A stretch of DNA of 64,000 bases from the NCBI GenBank assembly GCA_009829735.1, contig CM020618.1:26264894-26328893 (forward strand), read 5' to 3'. The position numbers were made by a program, and so were the translations under genes. The notes below the pieces were generated by a model. That model was not told where the DNA came from. It searched no databases and saw only the letters and a list, made by a program, of their open reading frames with translations. Source of the DNA: Pyropia yezoensis (lineage: Eukaryota; Rhodophyta; Bangiophyceae; Bangiales; Bangiaceae). How positions within the stretch are numbered: the stretch's first letter is position 1; each line of letters opens with the position of its first letter. This document shows positions 55,073 to 64,000 of the stretch, piece after piece.

Positions 55073-56463
55073 CCGCCGCGACCGGCGTCACCGGCTTCTG
55101 AGGTCCGCCTGTGCGTCACTCCCTAGGACATGCGGGCGTCCATGGCGCGTGCGACACGTCCGCACAAACCCCCGCCGACTGTATCTGTGGACCCTCCCCG
55201 TCTTTCCAAGCTCTGTGCGCTGCCGTAGCCTCCCATCGTGGAGGATATTGCGCCCTCCAAGAACTTTGCCGTCACCCGTGGCGGGCACGTGACGCGTGTA
55301 CCGCGCCACCGTCGTCGCATTGCGCCCGCCAAGCTCCCGGTGGCGCCTTTCTCTCCTCTGCTGCGCGGCGCCGACGCGACAAGCGGCCTCTCTCTTCCAA
55401 TGCTGCCGGCGCCGCTATCTTTGCCCTCTACTCCTCCCCTCACACAGACGAAGGACGCGGACGGCGACGATGACGCAGCCTTTGCCGCGACCGGCGGCGC
55501 GACTCCACCCCCCTCCCCCCCCCCCATTTGATACGGTGTGTCCACGACGTGACGTTGTTGCCCTGGTTCCTGGCCTTGTTTTTTGTTCGCTGTTTTGTTT
55601 TGAGGTGGTGCTGGGCAGTGCAGGGCAATGCTGAGCGCCCTCCACATGTTTGTCTCTTGTCATGACGTCGTTGGCTGTCTGGCGCACTAGTGTCTCGTCT
55701 GCTATTTCTGTCTTTGTGCTCCTTCGTGCCCTTGTCTGATTGGTGAGGACCTTGGCGTTGGTGCGAGCGTGCCTGTACAGCGTGTGTACTTTGAGAACCT
55801 CTTGCTTCACAGCTTGTAGAAAGGCCAGGGGCTACATGCTCTTTTCCTGACCAGTACCTCCGCCCCTCGAGAAAAACACACCTAGGCACCTTCGACATTG
55901 CCCAGAGACGGTCGGCACCTTCCAATCTCCACCCGCACTGGCCCCACCTCCCCATCTACCTGCCGTTCGTGGTGGAAGCAACGCACGCGACGCCCCTCCC
56001 ACAACAAGTTCACCACCTGGACCACACACTGCAGTCGCCGATGTCCACCGCCACCCTGCCCAGCTATCCACCACCACGTCCCCAGCTACGGCGATGCGGC
56101 GCGCTGCGTCGCCCGGGCCGTCGGGTGCGTGGGCGCGCACCTGCGTCGCCGCCAACGACAACATGCTCCCCTCTATCGGGCGCGCGCGGTGGACCAGCTG
56201 CAAAAGGCCACGGCGGGTGCCGACCGCAAACGCGATGGGGATGGGGAAGCTCGTCGCGCCTTCTTCGTCGAGCGCCCAGTACATGACCGCAACGGCAAAC
56301 CACCACCGCACGCTTCTGCTCATGTATAGAGTTCTCTATTCGGGAGCTGCGGCTACACACTTCTCACCTCCCTCCATGTGTCGAGAAGGAGGAAAAAAAA
56401 ACGCACAGCGGAACGAATGCTATTGCAGCATCATCTGTCTATCCTCTAACCCACAAGCAGCAG
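55073..56463. other. Spacer between convergent Harbinger genes
   Basis: No supported gene. A poly-C-ending frame near 55500 and several overlapping frames are compositional. Confidence 0.45.
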
Positions 56464-58278
56464 CTAGCCCACGTATGGCATGAGTAGCGCAGCACGGTCT
56501 TGCCATATGTGCTCCGCTAGATCTTCTTTCAGTCGCTCATGCTCTCCCCCATCTGTCGTGCGCACCCAACGAAACACATCACGAAGGAATGTGCGCTCAG
56601 GTGGGTCGAGCACAGGCACCAGCACTGGCTGTGGCCCACCAAGGGGCGCAGGAGCGGGTGCAGCTCCCGCTGCGGGCTCACTGGTGGCGCAGTTGCCAGC
56701 GTCCTGCTCGTCGGCGCGCTCAGGCGCTCCCTCCATATCTCTGGAGGAAGATGGTACCTTCAGCTCTAAGCGTCCCACTCGCTGCCCAGATACGGCCTCG
56801 ACGTCGTCCACACCTTCTGCTCCCGCATCGCCACCAGAGGGAGCTGGCGCTGGCATCTCTAAGCGACCCTCTCGCTGCTTGGTTCCAGCTCCCCCTGCGG
56901 CATGTGATCCTGGAGCCCTCACCTCGTCGGTGGCGGGAGCTCGTGCGCGTTTCTCCAAGCGTCTCTCTCGCTGCCTAGGTGCAGCTACCTCTCCGGCAGA
57001 TGGTCGTCCAGCACCCACCTCGTCACTTGTGAGAGCTGGTGCCTGCGCTGCCGGAGGCTGTCCAGCCCCCCCCTCGTCAACAGGAAAGGCTGCAGCCGCG
57101 CGGCGACGTCCCAGATATCCATCACGACGCACCTCAACGATCATGTTATGTAGTATAGCAACGGCACGAGTGGTAGTGTTGAGCTGCGCAATGGAGCGGT
57201 ACCTCCCAGGATGTAGAGCAATGTGAAAGCGGCCAGTGAGAACGCCGAGCAGACGCTCCACGTCTTTGCGCAGGGCTTCTTGCAGTAGATTGAAGACCTT
57301 GTGGCGCTGCGTGGTCGGGACACGGAAAGGCGCCGCGAGGAAGGGGTCGTGAGGGTAAATGCCATCGGCGAGGTTGTACAGCATGTCCCGCTTCCGTCTA
57401 TGAGCGGTTAAAGGATGCTTCTCCGGCGGCCACGCGCCGGCCTGCACCGCGTCATACAAAGGCGACTCGCCAAGCACGTTCACGTCGTTGTAGCTTCCAG
57501 GTGCGCCGACAAACCAGTGCCAAATCCGGAGATCCTCGTCACAGACAGCCTCAATAACAATGCTGCGCCCCTTCTTGCGGCCGTGGAACTGACCGTGCAT
57601 GCCCTTAGGGCACGCCGTTCACTCCCAGTGTGAGCAGTCGATGGATCCCAAACACCCTGGCATACCGCGCTGCGCGTTGCGGGTCAAAATGGCTGTGACC
57701 TCCGCGTCCGTTGGGTTGCACAGGTACTTGGGACCAATCTGGCGCACAATGAACTCCATCAGGCTCTTGGTACACTTACCAATCGTAGAGCGCGACAGCC
57801 GCACGTACTCGTCTGGTCGATCATACGCTTCCCCATAGGCATTGACGCGAAATGCGGCCACCAACTTCTGCAGCGGATGAGCCTGCGTCTACCCAGTAGC
57901 GTTGCCGGACTGCTTACGCCCCGGCTCGTTCTTGACCGTGTCGTAAATGCTTAAAAAACCCGACCAGGACACACGGAAGCGGCGCTCGAAATCATACTCG
58001 TCGTACACTGGGGGGTTGCCGTCCACATCGAAGTAGTCGCGCTTGATGTTGTAAACGCCCATAGCAAAGTCACGCTGCTTGTTGGCCTGCCGGCCCTTGA
58101 CTGACCCGCGGTACATGACGACGCGGACACCGCTTTGCCCCTCCACCCCCCCAGCTCCCGTAAGTCGCCAGCGCGCCGCCGACCGTCGTGCCTTCACTAC
58201 CGACGCGAGCTCCATCGTGTCGCAGTCGTCAAGCGCGTCATCCGCGGCGTCAAAACTCGCTTCCAGCTCCAGGTCCAT
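56464..58278 (-). pseudogene. PIF/Harbinger transposase (plant transposase type) with two in-frame stops
   Basis: ATG at 58278. NKQRDFAMGVYNIKRDYF and FERRFRVSWSGFLSIYDTVK lead to an in-frame TAG at 57891-57889. The frame resumes without a shift through KLVAAFRVNAYGEAYDRPDE and GMPGCLGSIDCSHWE, where TGA (57621-57619) stands where the family usually has Trp. It then reads KGMHGQFHGRKKG, the catalytic Asp segment VGAPGSYNDVNVLGESPL, and NTTTRAVAILHNMIVEVRRD. The C-terminal 200 residues carry about four degenerate repeats with the core Q-R-x-x-R-L-E, then VFRWVRTTDGGEHERLKEDL. Two stops with no frameshift suggest fairly recent decay by substitution. Confidence 0.85.
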
Positions 58279-58429
58279 TGCGTGTGAGTCTCGTGGGTGG
58301 TCGCAACGACAGCGTCGGTGACGGATAGAAGATGGGATGACCAGGCACACACCGCACCTGCGCCGTCGTACGCGGATGAGGAGGTGCCCGCGAGGAGTCC
58401 ACGGCGCCGTCCAGAAAAGGGCGGCGGCG

Positions 58430-58815
58430 ACAGGGACGGGGGCGACGGCGGTGACGGCCATGGGGATGGCTATGGGGACGGCGACGGGGACGACCGCGTC
58501 CACCGCTGCGATGTGCCAGCGCCCGGCGTCACACCCCACCCCACGGCGCCCCTCCCGCTCAAAATAAAGGCCACCCGCAGCACACGATGGTGCGACGTGC
58601 CACCCGCCCGGTGACCCGGCGACGGCGGCGGCGACAGAGACGGCGGCGACGGCGGTGACGGCCACGGGGACGGCGATGGGGACGGCCACGGGGACGACCG
58701 CATCCACCGCTGCGATGTGCCAGCGCCCCGCGTCACACCGCAGCGCACAGCGCCCCCCCCACCCAGAGCACATGCCACCCGCAGCGCACGATGGTGCGAC
58801 GTGCCACCCGACCAG
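58430..58815. repeat. Tandem duplication of about 204 bp upstream of the transposase
   Basis: Two copies start near 58447 and 58651. Each has a GACGGGGATGGG-type hexamer array followed by a unique segment (CACCGCTGCGATGTGCCAGC). It lies 150-540 bp upstream of the transposase ATG and could be promoter or subterminal repeat DNA. Confidence 0.7.
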
Positions 58816-59706
58816 CGACCTTCGTGCCCGCATGCCTGTGCCACGCAGTGCCAGCGGGTCCCGACCCTTCTCTGGTCACGCCTGGATGGCCCCTTGTCGA
58901 GTCACATCAGGACCACCCCCACAATGTGCATGCAGCCAGCGTGGCCAGCGCGACCCCTGTGTTGCTGTTCGTTCAAGATTCGTGCTCTCGACACTGCAGA
59001 CGACCACGCGCCTCAAGCAAGCCCACTCCTGGGCACCCACCGGGGCTGGTACGGAGCCGCACTGCCAGCCGCTCTCTTTTGAGCGACAGGCGCATCGGGA
59101 CAGCTCTGGACGGCGAGGCCACCCCGCGTAGTGACGTGCGAGTTCCACTCATCCGGACGCCCGATAGACCAGATTTGCATCGGGCGGTCAGACTTCCAGT
59201 TGACACCTTGTGCCACACTAGCGACAAGAATACGGCAAAACCAACGATATCGTTCCTAAAAATGACGATAAGCACTCGAACATCTGCACGTATTCCTCGA
59301 ATCTTGTTAAGCTCCGCGATAGCACGACAGCCAATGGGAGGACAGCATTGATGGGGATTGGGACCGTGAGCTCCCCAAAGGAGCCCGATTTGGGGAGCAC
59401 TGGGCGCTATTCCCCAACAGCCAACACAATCCTTTCGGTATACGTTTCACAAGTGCATTGTACATTTCGGTTGTTTCGTACGCCTCTTGGAGCAGCTCGA
59501 GGTCAGTTCAGGTTGCTGGACAGGCCCGAACCGTCCGTTTGGCCTCAAACGAGCCGAATCACGCCGAATATGGCCTAGTAGCGCGACGTGGCGCCATAAC
59601 TGTACACGTGGCTAGTGCTGGGGAACGGGGAACTCATCGGTGGTTGTGCTCTTAGCGAGGGGAGAGTAAACACCGAGCCGCAATGGAGATTCGCTTGACA
59701 CGCATC
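58816..59706. other. No supported gene
   Basis: Short frames only; the right end of the Harbinger element may fall here but no TIR was identified. Confidence 0.45.
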
Positions 59707-60163
59707 GTATTGCAGTTCTCCCAATTTTGTCCCATGTGGACAAGAGCAAGAGCAAACTGTGTTTGACAAATGATAAGACTCAGATGCTGCCTCTCTGGCG
59801 AATGACAGCTCTGCATGAGGGTCCGTTGTTGTACGAACAGTGTGATCGGGGGTTCTCTCGGGATTTCTGACCACTTCGAGGGCAGAACAAGGACCGGCTG
59901 AGCGCTTCGCACTGTTCATGACAGAGATGACCTGAGATGAAGGGCCAACCGGCGAGATCCGATGAAAAAGCAAGAGTGTTTCGACCAACCAGCGTTCGTT
60001 GCGAGAGCAGTTGTGGCCATAGCCAATCATCAGGCTCTTCCGACAGACGTGTTGCAGCACGCCATTGGTAAGCCCTCTGCTGCCAGCATGCGATTGGCCC
60101 TTGCTCTTGTACACTTGCTCTTGCTCTTGTCCACATGGGACAAAATTCGGAAAACTGCAATAC
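59707..60163. mobile_element. MITE-like TIR repeat, copy B
   Basis: GTATTGCAGTT at the left and AACTGCAATAC at the right begin inverted arms of about 45 bp. These include TTTTGTCCCATGTGGACAAG and copies of GAGCAAGAGCAAG. The body matches 2502-2865 at about 94%. At 457 bp it is a typical MITE size, with no transposase. Confidence 0.8.
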
Positions 60164-60519
60164 TCGAGATAAACCTTGAAGGCCCATTGCAAAGCTGGTT
60201 GATTTAGGGGCACTACACGTGGCAGCCCCATATTGGCGGCCGCGCTACGAGATGCTCACTCACATAGGACAAAAAAACATAAAACATCATGGGACTGAGC
60301 TCACTCTTCTCTCTTCAGCGGTGTTTTTATTTCTTTGACGAGCCGTAGAGAACCACCTGGTCTGGTGAGGTGGCTACTTATTGGGGCAGACAGGCTAGTG
60401 GGCGGGGTCGTGCTGCGGGCGCAGCTGGCGGCGCAGGGTGACTGAAATGCGCGTCTGACCCAGTGTGACAAGAATAGATAGATTTGTGCAGGTAGAGATG
60501 GTGCCAGCAAGTCAGATTG
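60164..60519. other. No supported gene
   Basis: A short segment between the MITE-like repeat and the simple repeat, with no ORF of note. Confidence 0.45.
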
Positions 60520-60655
60520 TGCCAGTCAGTCAGTCAGTGCCAGTCAGTCAGTGCCAGTCAGATTGTGCCAGTCGTATTGTGCCAGTCGTATTGTGCCAGT
60601 CAGTCAGTGCCAGTCAGATTGTGCCAATCTGATTTTGTGCCAGTCAGATAGAATA
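60520..60655. repeat. GTGCCAGTCAG simple tandem array
   Basis: An irregular array of GTGCCAGTCAG, GTGCCAGTCAGATT and GTGCCAGTCGTATT units, about ten copies. No function evident. Confidence 0.85.
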
Positions 60656-60868
60656 GATTTAAGTTTGGCCGGTCGTGGAGCGGAGTCACCATCCATCCAA
60701 CTGTCCCCGCCCCGTCACCTCCCCCACCACCGCGCTGGCGGGGGGTGGGGTGTGGCCTCAAGGCGCGGCGAGACCCCACTGACAGCCAGCCGCCGCGTTG
60801 CTTTGCCGCGGCGCTGCCGCGTCTGCGCCCCTCCCGCTCCGTCCGCACGGTGCTTTCCGTCTCGCCCC

Positions 60869-60960
60869 CCTCCCCCTCCCGCTCCCCCTCCCCCTCCCGC
60901 TCCCCCTCCCCCTCCCGCTCCCCCTCCCCCTCCCGCTCCCCCTCCCCCTCCCCCTCCCCG
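60869..60960. repeat. 18-bp pyrimidine tandem repeat
   Basis: CCCTCCCGCTCCCCCTCC repeats about five times, strongly purine/pyrimidine asymmetric with triplex or G-quadruplex potential. The frames across it give Pro-Ser or Gly-Arg repeats. Confidence 0.85.
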
Positions 60961-62013
60961 TTCTCTGGAAGGCCTCCCCTCTCTGCAAGACCTCCGCTCC
61001 CCCGCTTTCCAGATTGACCCCACCGCCACCCACGCCCGTCCGGGTGCGTCTGCTGCCGCGCCCCGTCGCGCCCGTGCGCTGCACCGTTACCTATCCCGTG
61101 GGGGGGGGGGAGGGCCGCGTCCGGCCGTCGCGGGGGGGCGGGGGGGGGGGGGGGGGAGGGGAGAGAGGTGGTGGGGTTTCGAGTGTGCCACAGCTTCCCT
61201 CTCCGCCACCGCCCCCCCCCCTGGCCCCAGCCCGTCCCAGCTGGTTAGCCTGCTGCTACCCTCTTTTTTTCTTTTTGGTTTGCCCCCGCCCGCCCACCCG
61301 CGGGTGCGTTTCTCCCCCCCCCTTTTCTTTTTTTTTTATTGCCACGCTCCCCCCCCCCCCCGCCTTGCGGCCGCCCGCCGCTGCTCCTCTTCTCGCGCAT
61401 ACCCCCAGCCATCCCCCCCCCCCCCCCCCCCCCTCCTCCCCGTTTTTGGTTGGCTGGCTGGTTGGCTTCTTTTGTCTCCTCCTCGGCCCGCGGCTGGGTG
61501 GGTGTATCTCTGCGCCGACCACCCGGCGCGCGCAGCGTGGGTGGGGTACGTAGCGTGTCCCTCGCCCGCAGGGCCGGCCCTCCCTCCCTCCCTCCCTCCC
61601 TCTTCCGCCCCCCCGCTTCATCTTCTTCGTGCCAGCCAGCCCCTCTTCTCCCGTTTGGCACACTTCCTTTTCGGTTGGATTGGCGTGCCGCCGACTCTTG
61701 CGGGGGGCGGGGCGGGGCGGGGCGGGGGGGGGGGGGGGGGGGGGGGGGGGAGTACGGAACGCGCGTGTGCCACGCGCGCGGACGCGGCCGCCTGGTCTGC
61801 GGGGGGGTGGTGGCGCGCCAGCGGTGGGCGGCGCTCCCGTCCCCCGCCGCCACCGTCGTCGCCGCCGCCGCCGCCGCGTCGGCCGCGGCGGCCACTCGCG
61901 CTTGGGTAGGGCTCGCCCCTTCCGTGTCCCCCGCCCTTCCCCCCCCCCCATCCCCCCCCCCCCCCCCCCCCCCCGCCCCCCCCTCCCCCCCTCCCCCCCC
62001 CCCCCCCCCCCGC
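60961..62013. other. Homopolymer-rich leader DNA
   Basis: Long G runs (61724-61750, 27 G) and C runs (61412-61433 and 61936-62011) dominate. It precedes the ATG at 62014 by only a few bases. Long frames on both strands (452 codons plus; 726 codons minus, extending beyond) are compositional. Confidence 0.5.
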
Positions 62014-64000
62014 ATGGCCTCGCGCCCCACGGTCGTCGCGGACGGCGACGCCGCCGCAACGCCCTCCCCCCCCGGGGTATCCACCGGGCGGCGCGGCGCC
62101 CCCCGGCGGGCGCCCTCCTTTCTCGCGTCGGCCACCACTGCCGCCGCGCGGGCGGCGGTGCGGCTGCCACGGGCGGCGACCTTTTCGTTGGGCAAGGGCA
62201 AGCGCGCCAAGCGCCCGTCGACGGCAGGAGGGGGGGGCGCCGCCGACCAGACGCCGTCGTCGGCTGGCAGCGTCGACGGGGGGCGCCGCCGTCGGTCACG
62301 GCGGGGTGCTTCCACTGGGGGCAGCGGCGGCGGCGGTGGTGGCGTCGGGGACGTGGCGGTGCTGCTTCGCGACGACGACGACCTTCTCGAGGACGACGTG
62401 TGGCTGTCTGGTTTGGGGGGTGTCGGCAGCGGGCGGTCGGGGGGGGGTCGCGGGGGGACGGGCGACGACGACGGCGACGACGACGACGCGGCGGGGGTGG
62501 ACGCGCTGGTGCGGGGACACCTGGCCGCCGCGCGTGTGGCGGCCGCAGAGGAACACGCGGCAGCGATGGACACACTGGACGGGTTTGGGGGGGGGGACGT
62601 GGACGTCGTCGTGGGGGGGGGGGACCCCCTTATTGGGGACGATGACCTTGGGGGGGGGGGGGGGGGGGGGGGTGCTCGCGCCCTCGCCCCCGCAATTGCC
62701 CCGTCTGTGTTGACCCCTCCCGCGCGGGAGGGCAGCAGCAGCAGCAGCGGCGGCGACTTTTGCTCTCTTGACAGCGACGGCCCGCCACGACGGCCCGCGC
62801 CGCCGCTGCCGCCGCCGCTCTCCGCTGCGGCGCTGACACCGGCGTCGGCCACGTCGTCGACGACGCTGCTGTCCCCACCGTCGGACGGTGGGGTGGGGCC
62901 CCACCTCCTGCACCTGCTGTCCAGCAGCGACGGGCCAGACGGGGTGCTGCTGTCACGATCCGCCGGGGTTGGGGGGCGGACGCCCGCTGGCGGCGGCGGG
63001 GGGACGCCCGCCGCGCCCGCGTCATCGGCGCTGCTGCCGCTCCCACCGGAGCTGCAGGCAAAGGCGGAGGCAGAAGCCGCCGCGAGCGCTGCGGCCGCCG
63101 CCACCGCCGCCGCCGCTGCGGCGGCGGCTGAGGTCCGCTCGTCGCCAGCCGCCCCACCGCTGCCGCCATCGCCGTCGCCACCATCATCTCCCGTGGCGGG
63201 AGGCCGGCTGTTGCCGCTCCCGCTGGCAGCGTCACTGGTGGCGCCGCTGCCGCCCGCGCCAGCGCCGCCGCCTTCACCACCAACATCTCCTGCAGCGTCG
63301 CCGTCGTCCCGATCGGGGTCTCGCTCGTTGCAGACGCGTTGGAGCGGGTCGAGCCCAGTCCGCTCCTCTTCTTCCGCTGCTGCTGCGGACGATACCACGA
63401 CCGCCGACGGTGCCAACGACGACAATCGCTCCGTATCATCTACCTACAGCGTTCCGCGCGAGACGGCCTACTCGGCTTACATCCGGGAGGGACCACCCCC
63501 TCCTCTTGACGACGAGGCCGCGGCGGCCATGGTTGCTCTTGATGCCCTGCTTGATGAGGAGGACGCCGCGACCGCCGCCGAGGAAGCAGCAGCCGCCGAT
63601 GCAGCGAGTGAGGATGAGGACGTGACTTCGGAGAGTGAGGTAGAACCCGACGACAACGATGACGATGATGGCGGTGGCGCCGACGCGGCATCTCCATCGT
63701 CATCAAAAGCGTCGACGGTGATTGTTAGGCCCGTGGGGCGGGCCCGGCCGTCGGTGGCAGGGGCAGCAAAGAGTGGTGGGCGCCTTCGGCGCGGCGGCCG
63801 CTCGTCTGACTCGGACGAGCTGGAAGACGATGAGGTGGTGGTCGCCGATGAGGAGGACCTCATTGTGGAAGACGAAGAGCTGCTTGATGAGGACGACGGG
63901 TTGGAGCGTGTGGGGGGAGGGGGCTGGCGCGACGAAGTGCGCGAGCCGCTCGTGGCGGTTGACGGTGTGGGCGATATGCGAGCCCAACGGCGTGGCTCTC
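62014..64000 (+). CDS. Acidic low-complexity protein, partial at right edge
   Basis: From ATG 62014 the frame is open for 662 codons to the edge of the window. The protein has an Ala/Arg-rich start, Asp/Gly-rich blocks (LLRDDDDLLEDDVWLSG), a poly-Gly run from a 23-G homopolymer at 62650-62672, Ser/Pro/Ala-rich linkers, YSVPRETAYSAYIREG, then long Glu/Asp runs (SESEVEPDDNDDDD, DLIVEDEELLDEDDGL) and REPLVAVDGVGDMRAQRRG. No domain is recognised. The shift from homopolymers to coherent acidic sequence with varied codons supports coding. It may be a nuclear or chromatin-associated protein, but that is only a guess from acidity. Confidence 0.55.
   Translation, partial: MASRPTVVADGDAAATPSPPGVSTGRRGAPRRAPSFLASATTAAARAAVRLPRAATFSLGKGKRAKRPSTAGGGGAADQTPSSAGSVDGGRRRRSRRGASTGGSGGGGGGVGDVAVLLRDDDDLLEDDVWLSGLGGVGSGRSGGGRGGTGDDDGDDDDAAGVDALVRGHLAAARVAAAEEHAAAMDTLDGFGGGDVDVVVGGGDPLIGDDDLGGGGGGGGARALAPAIAPSVLTPPAREGSSSSSGGDFCSLDSDGPPRRPAPPLPPPLSAAALTPASATSSTTLLSPPSDGGVGPHLLHLLSSSDGPDGVLLSRSAGVGGRTPAGGGGGTPAAPASSALLPLPPELQAKAEAEAAASAAAAATAAAAAAAAEVRSSPAAPPLPPSPSPPSSPVAGGRLLPLPLAASLVAPLPPAPAPPPSPPTSPAASPSSRSGSRSLQTRWSGSSPVRSSSSAAAADDTTTADGANDDNRSVSSTYSVPRETAYSAYIREGPPPPLDDEAAAAMVALDALLDEEDAATAAEEAAAADAASEDEDVTSESEVEPDDNDDDDGGGADAASPSSSKASTVIVRPVGRARPSVAGAAKSGGRLRRGGRSSDSDELEDDEVVVADEEDLIVEDEELLDEDDGLERVGGGGWRDEVREPLVAVDGVGDMRAQRRGS

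Noticed and set aside
61245..63425. A 726-codon minus-strand frame opposite the 62014 gene
   Set aside because: It is an Ala/Gly/Pro shadow of the acidic plus-strand frame and of homopolymers, with no motif.
1..64000. CRISPR array, prophage or bacterial operon
   Set aside because: There are no regular spacers or phage genes; introns, LTR elements and homopolymers indicate eukaryotic nuclear DNA.

Overview
The window is GC-rich eukaryotic nuclear DNA dominated by transposable elements and low-complexity sequence, with few host genes. The signs are GT-AG introns, Ty3/gypsy LTR retrotransposons, PIF/Harbinger, Mutator-like and pogo/Tigger DNA transposons, very long G and C homopolymers, and proteins full of Ala, Gly and Asp. 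No bacterial operon, CRISPR array or rRNA gene is visible. The host could be a red alga of the Porphyra/Pyropia type or another GC-rich alga or protist; this is inferred from composition, element types and a nuclear NUMOD3 protein, and it is not proven.

Layout. 1-11 kb: one copy of a short TIR repeat (2502-2871), a decayed PIF/Harbinger transposase (3560-4941), a minus-strand accessory-type ORF cluster (6026-7419), a 469-bp solo LTR (7420-7888) and a hairpin-dense unclassified tract (9594-10770). 11.4-20.7 kb: a nearly intact chromodomain Ty3/gypsy element (11376-20739) with 469-bp LTRs differing at one visible base, a 5-bp target duplication GTTAG, gag, pol, integrase and a 643-codon antisense ORF. 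20.7-33 kb: low-complexity DNA, a 138-bp tandem duplication, a broken Mutator-like transposase (27867-29956) and a palindrome-ended element (31247-32569). 33-39 kb: the clearest host genes, a NUMOD3-repeat protein (33175-35544) and a DEDD 3'-5' exonuclease broken by one base (37330-37993), followed by a GC-rich minisatellite. 40-44 kb: a 37-bp palindrome with a tandem array, then a pogo/Tigger element (40929-43828). 45-52.5 kb: an old, dead Ty3/gypsy element (44998-52511, minus strand). 53.9-58.3 kb: a convergent Myb/SANT-like pseudogene and Harbinger transposase pseudogene. 59.7-60.2 kb: the second, TIR-bounded copy of the 2502 repeat. 62-64 kb: an acidic low-complexity ORF running off the right edge.

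The most unusual signal is inside the young Ty3 element. Dozens of short perfect inverted repeats, each with a different stem, are scattered through LTR, gag, pol, integrase and antisense ORF. They mostly share a five-base loop of the form N-A-(G/C)-T-N. The motif is its own reverse complement, so sense and antisense transcripts could both form these hairpins. The older Ty3 copy lacks the pattern. Other relationships worth testing are a shared 11-base primer-binding site between the two Ty3 elements, shared terminal repeats between the Tigger element and the smaller palindromic element, and homopolymer G/C tracts at the edges of the few genes.
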